Source: Winogradskyella sp.
GTDB taxonomy: Bacteria > Bacteroidota > Bacteroidia > Flavobacteriales > Flavobacteriaceae
Reading direction: 5' to 3'
Length of the DNA stretch: 64,000 nt
NCBI GenBank assembly: GCA_002722255.1
Contig: PBLD01000001.1
Coordinates: 459,401-523,400 of the forward strand
A program made the translations under genes and the position numbers. The notes under the pieces are model-generated. The model made no database searches. It had not been told where the DNA came from and saw nothing but the letters and a program-made list of their open reading frames with translations. Shown here piece by piece: positions 43,156 to 52,110 of this stretch (positions within the stretch are counted from its first letter, which is position 1; every line of letters starts with the position of its first letter).

Positions 43156-44061
43156 ATGAGTCATTCTCACTCACATAATCACTCAGATTTAAAAGGTAAA
43201 AAACTTTTAATAACAATAGTACTAAACATTGTTATAACAGTAGCCCAGGTTATTGGTGGTTTGGTATCTGGAAGTTTATCATTATTAAGTGATGCATTGC
43301 ATAATTTTAGTGATGTACTCTCACTAATAGTAAGTTATGTTGCCGCAAAATTATCACAACAAAAAGCGTCTATTAACCGAACTTTTGGATATAAACGTGC
43401 CGAAATATTAGCAGCTTTTATTAATGCCTCAACCTTAATTATTATTGCTATTATTTTAATAAAGGAGGCTATAGAGCGTTTTCAGAATCCTCAACTTATT
43501 AACTCTAATTTAGTGATTTGGCTATCTTTTATAGCTATAATAGCTAATGGACTTAGTGTATTATTATTAAAGAAAGAATCTACAAATAATATTAACATGC
43601 GCTCTGCTTATTTACACTTATTAACAGATATGTTAGCGAGTGTAGCTGTATTGGTAGGTGGTTTATTAATGAAATATTATCAGCTGTTTTGGGTAGATAG
43701 TTTATTAACGTTGTTAATAGCATTGTACTTAATATATGTTGGTTACGATTTATTAAAAACATCTACTAAGATGTTAATGCTTTTTACACCAGAGCACATT
43801 AATATTAAAGATGTTGTACGCGCTGTTAATAAGCTACCAAAGGTTAATAAACTACACCACGTACATATTTGGAATCTTAGCGATCATGAGTTGCATCTCG
43901 AAGCACACCTGGACCTTACTGAAGATATTAGCACTACTGAATTTAATGATTTGCTATTAAAGATTGAAGAACTTCTTCATGAAGAGTTCGACATAAATCA
44001 TGTCACTATTCAGCCAGAATATAATAAGGAAGATCCTAAAGAAGTAATTGTACAAGACTAA
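43156..44061 (+). CDS. Cation diffusion facilitator family transporter
   Basis: 301 residues with His-rich N-terminus (MSHSHSHNHSDLKGKK), six predicted membrane helices, and the CDF metal site on TM2 (SDALHNFSDVLS) and TM5 (HLLTDMLASVAV). C-terminal cytoplasmic domain with VNKLPKVNKLHHVHIWNLSDHE. Zn2+ (or related divalent metal) efflux coupled to protons is the family role. 24 nt after rpiB. Confidence 0.93.
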   Translation: MSHSHSHNHSDLKGKKLLITIVLNIVITVAQVIGGLVSGSLSLLSDALHNFSDVLSLIVSYVAAKLSQQKASINRTFGYKRAEILAAFINASTLIIIAIILIKEAIERFQNPQLINSNLVIWLSFIAIIANGLSVLLLKKESTNNINMRSAYLHLLTDMLASVAVLVGGLLMKYYQLFWVDSLLTLLIALYLIYVGYDLLKTSTKMLMLFTPEHINIKDVVRAVNKLPKVNKLHHVHIWNLSDHELHLEAHLDLTEDISTTEFNDLLLKIEELLHEEFDINHVTIQPEYNKEDPKEVIVQD

Positions 44062-44507
44062 TGTTAGATATACAAACAAAAACATTTAATCAACTCAATA
44101 CGACTGAACTTTACGATTTGCTTCAACTAAGAAGTGAAGTTTTTGTTGTAGAACAAGATTGTGTTTATCAAGATATTGATGGAAAAGATCAAAAAGCTTT
44201 ACATATTTTAGGTTACAAAGACGAAAAATTAGTAGCCTATACACGTGTTTTTCATCCAGGTGATTATTTTGAAGAAGCAAGTATCGGACGTGTTTTAGTT
44301 AAAGAAAATCAGCGACAATATGGTTTTGGTTATAATATTATGAATGCTTCGATAAAAGCTATTAAAGAGCATTTTAAAACTTCAGAAATAAGAATATCAG
44401 CTCAAACTTATCTAATAAAATTTTACAATAATTTAGGTTTTAAAGCAGTGGGAGAAGAATATCTGGAAGATGGAATACCACATATCAATATGATTTTAAG
44501 GACTTAA
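44061..44507 (+). CDS. ElaA-family GNAT N-acetyltransferase
   Basis: 148 residues; matches ElaA: LYDLLQLRSEVFVVEQDCVYQDIDGKD near the N-terminus, IGRVLVKENQRQYGFGYNIM with the acetyl-CoA binding motif, and FYNNLGFKAVGEEYLEDGIPH. Predicted small-molecule or peptide acetyltransferase, substrate unknown. The ATG overlaps the preceding stop codon (TAATG), so translational coupling is likely. Confidence 0.92.
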   Translation: MLDIQTKTFNQLNTTELYDLLQLRSEVFVVEQDCVYQDIDGKDQKALHILGYKDEKLVAYTRVFHPGDYFEEASIGRVLVKENQRQYGFGYNIMNASIKAIKEHFKTSEIRISAQTYLIKFYNNLGFKAVGEEYLEDGIPHINMILRT

Positions 44508-45868
44508 TTTTTTACTTTAGACATTATTAAACCCCAAAGATTAGTAGATTCATTATAATCAAGGGCTGTGATTTCAAAACCATCTTTCCATCCTTTTTCA
44601 ATTTCCTCTTTAGGAAAATAAGATCTAGTTCTCCACCTTTGTTTTGAATACTTGGTTCCTTTAGACATTACAACAATCCAATTACCATCTCCATAAGTAA
44701 ATGAAGTGATATATTTTCCTTCATCCCATCCTTTTTTTATTTTTTCTCTGGGTAATTCTTTAGCTCTTACAGTACTTTGAGCATAAAGTCCAGTTCCTTT
44801 AGACATTATTAAAACCCAAAGACCATCATGATAACTAAGTTGAGTTATTTGCTTACCTTGTTGCCAAGCCTTGTCAATTTCTTCTTTTGGGTATAATTTT
44901 CTTGTTCTCCAAATTTGTTCATAATAGCCAGTTCCTTTTGACATATTAACAGCCCATACACCATTACCATAAGTAATAGAGGAAATTGTATAGCCATCTT
45001 CCCAGCCTTTACCTATGTTTTCCTTAGGAAACTCTTTGTTAGTAGACCATTTTTGGCTATTGTAAGTTTTCTTTTTTGTAAAATCTATTATCCATTTATT
45101 CTTACTGTAGGTTAATGAATTAATATCATAACCACTATTCCATAAGTCATTTATATCAGTTTTAGGAAATTTGGATCTTATTATCCATTTTTCTTTGTAA
45201 GAGCCAATAGTATAATTAGAAATCGATCCTAAATCACTATCTTCTTGAATAGTAGTATTAGGTGAAGACTTTTTATTTGTATTGTATAAAGAATAAATAT
45301 CTGTATTGTATAAAGAATAAATACTATCGTTATATGGTGAATTTTTTGGATTTGAACTGTTTGTTAATTTTAACATCAATAGTTTGTCGTAATAATTTTC
45401 ATAGGAGTAGAAAAAACTAGATACATAACTTTTAGTAAATCTATTAGGTTGAATTTCTTTCCAATAACTAACTTTATTATAGTAATTAGCTTTATTACTT
45501 TGATTCATTCCATAGTCATCTATGTGCATAGGTTTAGAGTAATATCCACCTTTATCTATAAAGTAAAAATTGTCTGCATTATAGCTTGATCCGTTGCCTT
45601 TAACTAATTTAGCATTTCTACCATCCCAATAGTAGCCTTTTATATCTCCATCACTAAAGGGAATTTTATAACATTTAAACTCTGCTACTTTATTTGAATT
45701 ATTAACAGAATATTTTACACGCATTAATGCATCATTATCATTGTTATATATTAATAATCCTGTATAGGTTATATTATTGGATTTCCAGCTTGTTTCGTAA
45801 AATTTTTGTTGAGCAAAACCAAAATTGCAACCTATAAAAAGCACTATAAAAAAGTAAAAGTGTTTCAT
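44504..45868 (-). CDS. Secreted protein with five 46-residue DUF7477-like repeats
   Basis: 454 residues. Signal peptide cleaved near FGFAQ. Residues 20-215 are unrecognised, rich in Tyr/Asn. From about 223 to 454 there are five repeats, three of them exactly 46 residues long, with consensus Q.WRTR.xFPKEEIEKGWxxGxxIT.L.YGDG.W.V.MSKGT. This pattern (W-R..-[FY]P.E.I...W..G..I) resembles DUF7477, the domain also seen after plant MLK-type kinases. Exported, but neither substrate nor surface anchoring is evident. Convergent with elaA (4-nt overlap). Confidence 0.7.
   Translation of the reverse strand: MKHFYFFIVLFIGCNFGFAQQKFYETSWKSNNITYTGLLIYNNDNDALMRVKYSVNNSNKVAEFKCYKIPFSDGDIKGYYWDGRNAKLVKGNGSSYNADNFYFIDKGGYYSKPMHIDDYGMNQSNKANYYNKVSYWKEIQPNRFTKSYVSSFFYSYENYYDKLLMLKLTNSSNPKNSPYNDSIYSLYNTDIYSLYNTNKKSSPNTTIQEDSDLGSISNYTIGSYKEKWIIRSKFPKTDINDLWNSGYDINSLTYSKNKWIIDFTKKKTYNSQKWSTNKEFPKENIGKGWEDGYTISSITYGNGVWAVNMSKGTGYYEQIWRTRKLYPKEEIDKAWQQGKQITQLSYHDGLWVLIMSKGTGLYAQSTVRAKELPREKIKKGWDEGKYITSFTYGDGNWIVVMSKGTKYSKQRWRTRSYFPKEEIEKGWKDGFEITALDYNESTNLWGLIMSKVKN
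45278..45325. repeat. 24-bp tandem duplication inside the DUF7477-like gene
   Basis: Units 45278-45301 and 45302-45325 are nearly identical (start TGTATTGTATAAAGAATAAA) and encode the repeated peptide IYSLYNTD. It keeps the frame (24 = 8 codons), indicating a recent in-frame duplication. Confidence 0.85.
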
Positions 45869-45921
45869 TTTCAGTGAAATTAATAATCTAGATTAGAATA
45901 TTGTTTATAAAAAGAATATCG

Positions 45922-46767
45922 TTAATTTTTAGATTTGATAATTCGTGTTACAACAATTTCCACACGTCTATCTAATTCTGGTTCGCCTCCAAGTGGAAAT
46001 TTACGTCTTTGGCCTACAAACTTCATTCTGTAGCGTTTAACTCCTTTCTCTGCTAGATAATCATAAACTGTTTTTGCTCTGGCTAAAGATAAATTACGCT
46101 TTTTAGTTTTTCTGTCTATAGCGTCTCTAGATCCGTGTGTACAACATACATGTCCTTCTATATTAAAATAAATATCGGTACGTTCTACCAGTATTTTTGC
46201 AATCTCATCTAATTTAGCTTTAGATTCTTTGGTAAGATAGCTATAGCCTGTACGGAATAAAATATTTTCTAATTGAATTTTATCTCCTTCCTTTAGTTCG
46301 CCACGTAATAAATCTTCTGTAGTTTCCTTTTTAGGTGCCTCTACTATCTTTTCTCTAGGTGGATCGTAGGGTTGAACTATGATTTCAACTTTTCTATTAA
46401 GACCGCGAATTTTATAGAGATCGTTATCATTAATAACATTAAGTAAAATTTTACCTTTACCATCTACATTGGTAATTACAGATTCATCAAACTCATTATT
46501 AGAAAAAACTTCTTTTATAGCATCTGCACGTTGCTGAGATAAAACTAAGTTATAAGAATCACTACCTCTATCATCACAAAAACCATATATAGATATTTTT
46601 TTAATATCCATATTTTCTATTTCAGAAAGGAATAAAAGGAGTCTACTTTCTTCTGTTTCAGGAATTTCATATTCATCAGTTAAAAAATAGACCTGATGCT
46701 TTAATTCTTTTTGAGCAAAAGCAAACTGAAAACTTATTAGGTATATGACAATGAGTAGGGACTTCAT
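45922..46767 (-). CDS. OmpA family protein with two OmpA-like domains
   Basis: 281 residues from the ATG at 46767, which gives a proper signal peptide ending FAFAQ (an upstream start at 46803 would add 12 residues). First OmpA-like domain about 20-130 (SIYGFCDDRGSDSYNLVLSQQRADAI), second about 165-280 (IEGHVCCTHGSRDAI..SLARAKTVYDYLAEKGV; FVGQRRKFPLGG). OmpA-C domains bind peptidoglycan non-covalently at Asp/Arg sites. Both domains appear complete. The DUF7477-like gene follows at a gap of about 50 nt. Confidence 0.9.
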   Translation of the reverse strand: MKSLLIVIYLISFQFAFAQKELKHQVYFLTDEYEIPETEESRLLLFLSEIENMDIKKISIYGFCDDRGSDSYNLVLSQQRADAIKEVFSNNEFDESVITNVDGKGKILLNVINDNDLYKIRGLNRKVEIIVQPYDPPREKIVEAPKKETTEDLLRGELKEGDKIQLENILFRTGYSYLTKESKAKLDEIAKILVERTDIYFNIEGHVCCTHGSRDAIDRKTKKRNLSLARAKTVYDYLAEKGVKRYRMKFVGQRRKFPLGGEPELDRRVEIVVTRIIKSKN

Positions 46768-46868
46768 TTTATTAAAAAATTTTCCAATATTTTGAAAATT
46801 CATGCAACATTAAATATATGCAATTTTTTATTATTCATTTATTTGATTAATAACTAGGTAGTTACAAA

Positions 46869-48503
46869 TTATCTTAAAATACTGGCATATTGACCGGGAT
46901 TATTAAGTATGCTAATTGCTTTTTTAATTTCAGGATTATTTGCTGTGTAATATGTATATAGGCCTTCGCTATAAAAGTAGCGTTTAATAATTTCGTCCGT
47001 TAACAATGATTTTAATTGGGTTTTATTAGCATCTATAGCATTGGATTTATAAGCTTGTAATGCTGCTGATAAATTATGATATTCTGAATTTATAACTCCC
47101 TCTAATTCCTCTTCTTTAGCGATTTCCATTGCATCACTAATAGCTTTTTCTGTTTTAGTTTCAAAATTAAAACCAGTAGTTTTTAGATAATTTTTAAATG
47201 CTTTAAATTCACTATCAGACAATTTAAAATCCTTTAAATTTTCAACTGAATTACTGTAGTAGTAATCTGTAGCAAAATTAAAAACTAAGTTTTCGTTTAG
47301 GATAGCTTTTGTTATTGGTGTTTGTTTAGCAAATTCTACTTCAACATCTGGTTCTACTCCACCACCATCATAAACTGGTCTTCCGTTTCTGGTTTTAAAC
47401 TCGTTATAGTTTTCTTTTTTTACACGAGTAGCTTTACCGTTTTCATCTCTATTCCAATAATCTAAGGCTTGTATACAACGACCAGAAGGTGTGTAGTAGC
47501 GCGATATTGTAATTTTCATTTGTGTACCATAGGTTAATGGTTTTGGACGCTGTACTAAGCCTTTACCAAAGCTTCGTGTACCTACAACTACTGCTCTATC
47601 CATATCTTGTAAAGCACCAGATACTATTTCACTTGCAGATGCACTACGACCATCTATTAAAACCACTAAAGGAATTTCTGTATCTATAGCATCGCGCTTT
47701 GTGTAGTAAGTTTTATTATATTTTTTTACCTTAGATTTTGTCGTAACAACAAGCTGATTCTTTGGTACAAATATGTTTGTTACATTAACAGCTTCACTTA
47801 ACAATCCACCAGGATTTCCTCTTAAATCTAAAATAAGTTGTTTAGCTCCTTGATTTTTTAGTGCTCTAAGTGCTCCTAAGGTTTCAGAAGATGCCTTATT
47901 ATTAAACTTTCTTAGTACAATGTAACCTGTTTTATCATCTATCATTGCGTAATGAGGTACCGCTTTAATCTCTAAAGATTCTCTAATAATTTTTACAGTA
48001 TTGGTTTTTCCTTGTCGTTTATAAGTAATATTAACTTCAGTACCTGCAGCACCTTGGAGTAAATTTGCGGCATCATCTTTAAAGTCTGAAACTAGGACAT
48101 TGTCTACTTTTACAATTTCGTCTCCAGCTTTTAAACCTGCTTTATCTGCAGCATAATTTTTATAAGGTTCTACAATGACTAATTTGTCTTTTAGCGTTAA
48201 AACTTTGGCACCAATACCTGTATAATCTCCAGCATTATTAATTCTAGAAGCTTCAACATCTTGTTCGTTATAAAATTGGGTGTAAGGATCTAGATCATCT
48301 AGCATACTTTTTATTGCAGTATCCATTAAATCACCAGGATTGGTTTCATCTACATAGTTCATGTTTAATTCTTTAAACATGGTAGTAAAGATTTCAATCT
48401 GTTTTGCAATTTCAAAAAAGTCATTTCTAAAAGCGGAGGTGGTGAGAAATATAACTACTGCAATTACTGGCAGTATTATTCTTTTATGTAGGATTTTCTT
48501 CAT
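46869..48503 (-). CDS. S41 family C-terminal processing peptidase
   Basis: 544 residues. N-terminal signal or membrane helix (8-24), PDZ domain about 88-165 (YTGIGAKVL; GLKAGDEIVKVDN), then the S41 catalytic domain with LDLRGNPGGLLSEAVN, the Ser in SASASEIVSG and Lys in TRSFGKGLVQ. Tail-specific protease of the Ctp/Prc group, acting in the periplasm. The start overlaps the rnpA stop side by 20 nt, so the gene order is rnpA then the protease. Confidence 0.94.
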   Translation of the reverse strand: MKKILHKRIILPVIAVVIFLTTSAFRNDFFEIAKQIEIFTTMFKELNMNYVDETNPGDLMDTAIKSMLDDLDPYTQFYNEQDVEASRINNAGDYTGIGAKVLTLKDKLVIVEPYKNYAADKAGLKAGDEIVKVDNVLVSDFKDDAANLLQGAAGTEVNITYKRQGKTNTVKIIRESLEIKAVPHYAMIDDKTGYIVLRKFNNKASSETLGALRALKNQGAKQLILDLRGNPGGLLSEAVNVTNIFVPKNQLVVTTKSKVKKYNKTYYTKRDAIDTEIPLVVLIDGRSASASEIVSGALQDMDRAVVVGTRSFGKGLVQRPKPLTYGTQMKITISRYYTPSGRCIQALDYWNRDENGKATRVKKENYNEFKTRNGRPVYDGGGVEPDVEVEFAKQTPITKAILNENLVFNFATDYYYSNSVENLKDFKLSDSEFKAFKNYLKTTGFNFETKTEKAISDAMEIAKEEELEGVINSEYHNLSAALQAYKSNAIDANKTQLKSLLTDEIIKRYFYSEGLYTYYTANNPEIKKAISILNNPGQYASILR

Positions 48504-48876
48504 TTTTATTAGTTTTATTTAAGAACTTCTCAAATAACAATTTCATCTTGCTATCAATTGCATCAAAAGTTGTTACATCCTTACTAAGATACAATATCAT
48601 AAACGTATAAGATGTTGAACTATTGTTAAAATATAAAGGCTTATTAAGTCTGTAGGCTTCTCTGAGTAATCGTTTTATTTTATTTCTTGCTACAGCTGTT
48701 TTATGTAGACGCTTGCTTACTGATACTCCTGTTTTTAAAATACAATCATCTTCAAATTTAGTTTTAAGATAAATTAGTTTTAAAGGATAAACTGTTACAG
48801 ATTTTCCCTCACTAAACAATTGTTCAATAAGTTTTTTACTTTTTAGCTTGTCTTTTTTGCCGTATTTAAATCGCAT
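48484..48876 (-). CDS. rnpA: Ribonuclease P protein component
   Basis: 130 residues, basic. Contains the RNase P protein signature RNKIKRLLREAYR and the N-terminal LKSKKLIEQLFSEGKSV motif. Binds the RNA subunit for tRNA 5' maturation. It overlaps the S41 protease gene by 20 nt; no rpmH precedes it, unlike the canonical rpmH-rnpA order. Confidence 0.95.
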   Translation of the reverse strand: MRFKYGKKDKLKSKKLIEQLFSEGKSVTVYPLKLIYLKTKFEDDCILKTGVSVSKRLHKTAVARNKIKRLLREAYRLNKPLYFNNSSTSYTFMILYLSKDVTTFDAIDSKMKLLFEKFLNKTNKNEENPT

Positions 48877-49021
48877 ATTTTAAAATAAGTAGCTCGTAAA
48901 AATAGAATTGTATTTTCTCTTTACCAAAGGAAATGGACCCTGAAGCCATGATAAAAATCATGTTTTAAACATTTTATTTAGAGTAACTTACAAGATACTA
49001 ATCAAATGAAGCTTTATTATT

Positions 49022-50866
49022 ATGGGACAGTTAGATGTAAAACAACTTAAAAAGCCCAAAGATAAGGCATTATATATTCGGCATCTTATTAGAGATTTAG
49101 AAGCTTTAGATATAATGCTAAAACAAGATTTGATTGAGAAAGAACCTATTAGAATTGGTGGAGAACAAGAATTTTGTATTACAAACAACCAATTTTTTCC
49201 CAACAACAATAATATTGAAGTTTTAGAAGCTATTAACGACGATCACTTTACTACAGAAATAGGAAAATACAATCTCGAAATTAACTCAGACCCTTTACTG
49301 CTAAAAGAAAATTGTTTTTCACTTCTACAACAACAGCTCGAAGATTTACTCACGAAAGCAAAAAAGGGAGCTAAAGCAAGTAACTCTAAAGTTGTATTGA
49401 CAGGAATTTTACCAACATTAAGACTAAAACATATCGGTGAAAATTACATGACTGATAGACCTAGATATCACGTATTAAATAATTCGTTAAAATCCTCTAG
49501 ACGCGAACATTTTAATATTCATATAAAAGGTGTTGATGAGCTTAATTTAATACATGATTGTGTAATGTTAGAAGCCTGCAATACGAGCTTTCAAACCCAT
49601 CTACAAATTAATCCAGATGAATTTGTAGATAAGTATAATTGGGCGCAAGCTATAGCAGGACCAGTACTTAGTATATGTACAAATTCGCCTATTCTTTTTG
49701 GTAGAGAATTATGGGCAGAAACACGTATCGCTTTGTTTACACAAAGTATTGATACTAGGAGAAATTCATTTATACACCATGAGAAAGAGTCGCGCGTTAG
49801 TTTTGGTGCCGATTGGGAAAGAGGCACTGTAACAGATATTTTTAGAGATCATATTTCGCGGTTTAGAAGTTTGCTAACCTCAGATGAGCACGATGATAGT
49901 TTAGAAAAATTAGAACAAGGAGACATACCAAAGCTTAGAGCGCTACAGCTGCACAACGGAACCGTTTATAAATGGAACCGTGTTTGTTATGGAGTAGGTG
50001 GTGGAAAACCACATCTTAGGATAGAGTGTCGCTATATTCCTGCAGGACCAACACTAACCGACGAGATTGCCAATATGGTGTTTTGGGTTGGCTTAATGCT
50101 AGGTCATTCAGAAGCGTATAATAAAATTCACGAAAAGATGGATTTTAAAGATGTAAAAAACAACTTCTTTAAAGCAGCTCGCAATGGCATGGAAACACAA
50201 TTTAAGTGGAATAACAAACTCATTTCTTCCCATGACCTTATTTTAAACGAGCTTTTACCAATGGCCATAAAAGGCTTAGAGAAAGCAAATATTTCTTCCA
50301 ACGATATTTCAAAATATTTATCTGTAATTGAAGCTCGAGCAAAATCACATACAGGTGCACAATGGATGGTAGATAATTATAGAAATCTTCAAAAAACGAA
50401 AACCAATTTTGAAGCCCTTCAGAATATTACAGCATATATGTATAAGCATCAGTTTGACGAGAAAACAGTTGATCAATGGGCTATTTTTAATCCTGACGAT
50501 AATTTAAAAATTGATACCAGCCGAATCGTAAAACACAATATGAACACAAAGATGCTACTTGTAGACCAAAACGATAGTTTAGAGTTGGTAAGCAGTATAA
50601 TGCAATGGAAAAATATTCATCATATACCAGTAATAAACAAAAAGAAAGAACTCACAGGATTATTAACCTGGACGGATTTAATAAAACTTGGCGATAAAGA
50701 TTTAGACCTAAGGGTTAAGGATGTAATGACGACAGATTTAATTACCATAACTCAAGAAGCGCCATTAAATAAAGCAAAAGACCTAATGCAAAAACACAAA
50801 ATTAATTGTTTACCTGTAGTTAGAAAAAAGGAACTCCTAGGCATTATAACATCTAGTGATTTTTGA
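49022..50866 (+). CDS. Glutamate-cysteine ligase-like (GCS2) protein fused to two CBS domains
   Basis: 614 residues. N-terminal about 470 residues show the carboxylate-amine ligase pattern: IRIGGEQEFCI (ATP/Mg), then CNTSFQTHLQI, and HLRIECRYIPAGPTLTDEIANMVFW. Residues 505-553 and 565-614 are two CBS domains (SSIMQWKNIHHIPVI; DLMQKHKINCLPVV), the second ending flush with the C-terminus at GIITSSDF. CBS pairs usually bind adenine nucleotides. The product and amine substrate are unknown. Only 3 nt separates it from the AspA-like hydrolase gene. Confidence 0.8.
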   Translation: MGQLDVKQLKKPKDKALYIRHLIRDLEALDIMLKQDLIEKEPIRIGGEQEFCITNNQFFPNNNNIEVLEAINDDHFTTEIGKYNLEINSDPLLLKENCFSLLQQQLEDLLTKAKKGAKASNSKVVLTGILPTLRLKHIGENYMTDRPRYHVLNNSLKSSRREHFNIHIKGVDELNLIHDCVMLEACNTSFQTHLQINPDEFVDKYNWAQAIAGPVLSICTNSPILFGRELWAETRIALFTQSIDTRRNSFIHHEKESRVSFGADWERGTVTDIFRDHISRFRSLLTSDEHDDSLEKLEQGDIPKLRALQLHNGTVYKWNRVCYGVGGGKPHLRIECRYIPAGPTLTDEIANMVFWVGLMLGHSEAYNKIHEKMDFKDVKNNFFKAARNGMETQFKWNNKLISSHDLILNELLPMAIKGLEKANISSNDISKYLSVIEARAKSHTGAQWMVDNYRNLQKTKTNFEALQNITAYMYKHQFDEKTVDQWAIFNPDDNLKIDTSRIVKHNMNTKMLLVDQNDSLELVSSIMQWKNIHHIPVINKKKELTGLLTWTDLIKLGDKDLDLRVKDVMTTDLITITQEAPLNKAKDLMQKHKINCLPVVRKKELLGIITSSDF

Positions 50867-50869
50867 AAG

Positions 50870-52078
50870 ATGAGCGTTAACCTACAAGAACATATCAAAA
50901 CATTGGAAGCTTCAAACCGCATTTTTCATCATATAAAAGGAAAACAGCCAGGAGCAACAGTTGTATTTTTTGCTGGTATTCACGGTAATGAATTTGCTGG
51001 AGTTAGCGCACTAAATGCCGTTATTCCAAATCTGAATAAAAATTTCATCAGAGGAGAAATATTTGGTATTTATGGAAATATAAGAGCGCTTAAAGCCAAC
51101 AAGCGATTCATAGACTTAGACCTAAACAGATTATGGACAGCTAAACAACTTGAGCGCCTAGAAGTAGAAAAGAATCCTAAAAACGAGCTGCAAGAGCAAA
51201 TAGATTTATTCAAGTTTATAAAAGGTGTTTTAGCGTCTACAGATAATCCAATTTATTTTATTGACCTGCACACCACATCTAGCAAAACCTTGCCGTTTAT
51301 AACCATTAATGACGCTCTAATCAATCGTAAATTTTCATCCTTTTTTAATATACCTGTAGTACTTGGTATCGAAGAATATTTAGAGGGACCACTTTTAAGT
51401 TATTTAAATACGCTTGGCTATGTGTCTCTCGGTTTTGAATCTGGACAACATACAGACCCACAAGCTGTAAAGAGCTCTGAGGCGTTTGTTTATTTGGTTT
51501 TGAATCATACCAACAACTTACTTAATCCTGAAAGTGATAAGATAAATGTGTATAAAAATGAATTAAAAAGCGCTTCAAAATCAATAGATTCTATTTTTGA
51601 AGTTGTTTATAAATACCATATTGAGCCAGAGGAAAATTTTAAGATGTATCAAGGTTTTGAAAGCTTTCAATCTATCAAAAAAGGAACACTTTTAGCTAGT
51701 TCTGACGGTCAAGATATTTACTCAAATTATTCGGCAAAACTCTTTATGCCATTGTATCAAAAATCAGGAAATGATGGTTTCTTCATTATTAAAGTCATTC
51801 CACAATTTTTTTTAAGATTATCAGAACTTTTAAGAAACTCAAAAGCAGATCAAGTATTAACCTTTTTACCTGGTATTAGTTGGTATGATAAATCTAAAGG
51901 AATTTTAAAAGCTAATCTAAAAGTCACACGATTTTTAGCGAAATCTATATTTCACTTGTTTGGCTACAGAAACAAGCAAATAGATAAAAATTACTTGTTG
52001 CTTTACAACAGAGAGCGTGTAGCTAAAAAAGCCATGTATAAGAACGAAAAATGGTATAAAAAAACCGTAGCTAAATAA
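50870..52078 (+). CDS. Succinylglutamate desuccinylase/aspartoacylase family hydrolase
   Basis: 402 residues. M14-like zinc amidohydrolase: H38 and E41 in GIHGNEFAG and H134 in IDLHTTSS provide the metal triad; DLDLNRLW (83-90) has the N-R substrate pair. Deacylates N-acyl amino acids in known relatives. It is 4 nt from the ligase-like gene, and the pair looks like a functional module. A C-terminal extension of about 100 residues (FLPGISWYDKSKGILKANLK...) is not typical of AstE. Confidence 0.88.
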   Translation: MSVNLQEHIKTLEASNRIFHHIKGKQPGATVVFFAGIHGNEFAGVSALNAVIPNLNKNFIRGEIFGIYGNIRALKANKRFIDLDLNRLWTAKQLERLEVEKNPKNELQEQIDLFKFIKGVLASTDNPIYFIDLHTTSSKTLPFITINDALINRKFSSFFNIPVVLGIEEYLEGPLLSYLNTLGYVSLGFESGQHTDPQAVKSSEAFVYLVLNHTNNLLNPESDKINVYKNELKSASKSIDSIFEVVYKYHIEPEENFKMYQGFESFQSIKKGTLLASSDGQDIYSNYSAKLFMPLYQKSGNDGFFIIKVIPQFFLRLSELLRNSKADQVLTFLPGISWYDKSKGILKANLKVTRFLAKSIFHLFGYRNKQIDKNYLLLYNRERVAKKAMYKNEKWYKKTVAK

Positions 52079-52088
52079 CTACGGTTTT
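52061..52088 (+). terminator. Terminator overlapping the hydrolase stop region
   Basis: Arms AAAACCGTAG (52061-52070) and CTACGGTTTT (52079-52088) with an 8-nt loop containing the stop codon region; the first arm is in the CDS. Confidence 0.8.
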
Positions 52089-52110
52089 AAAATTTTCAGT
52101 AATACCAAAA

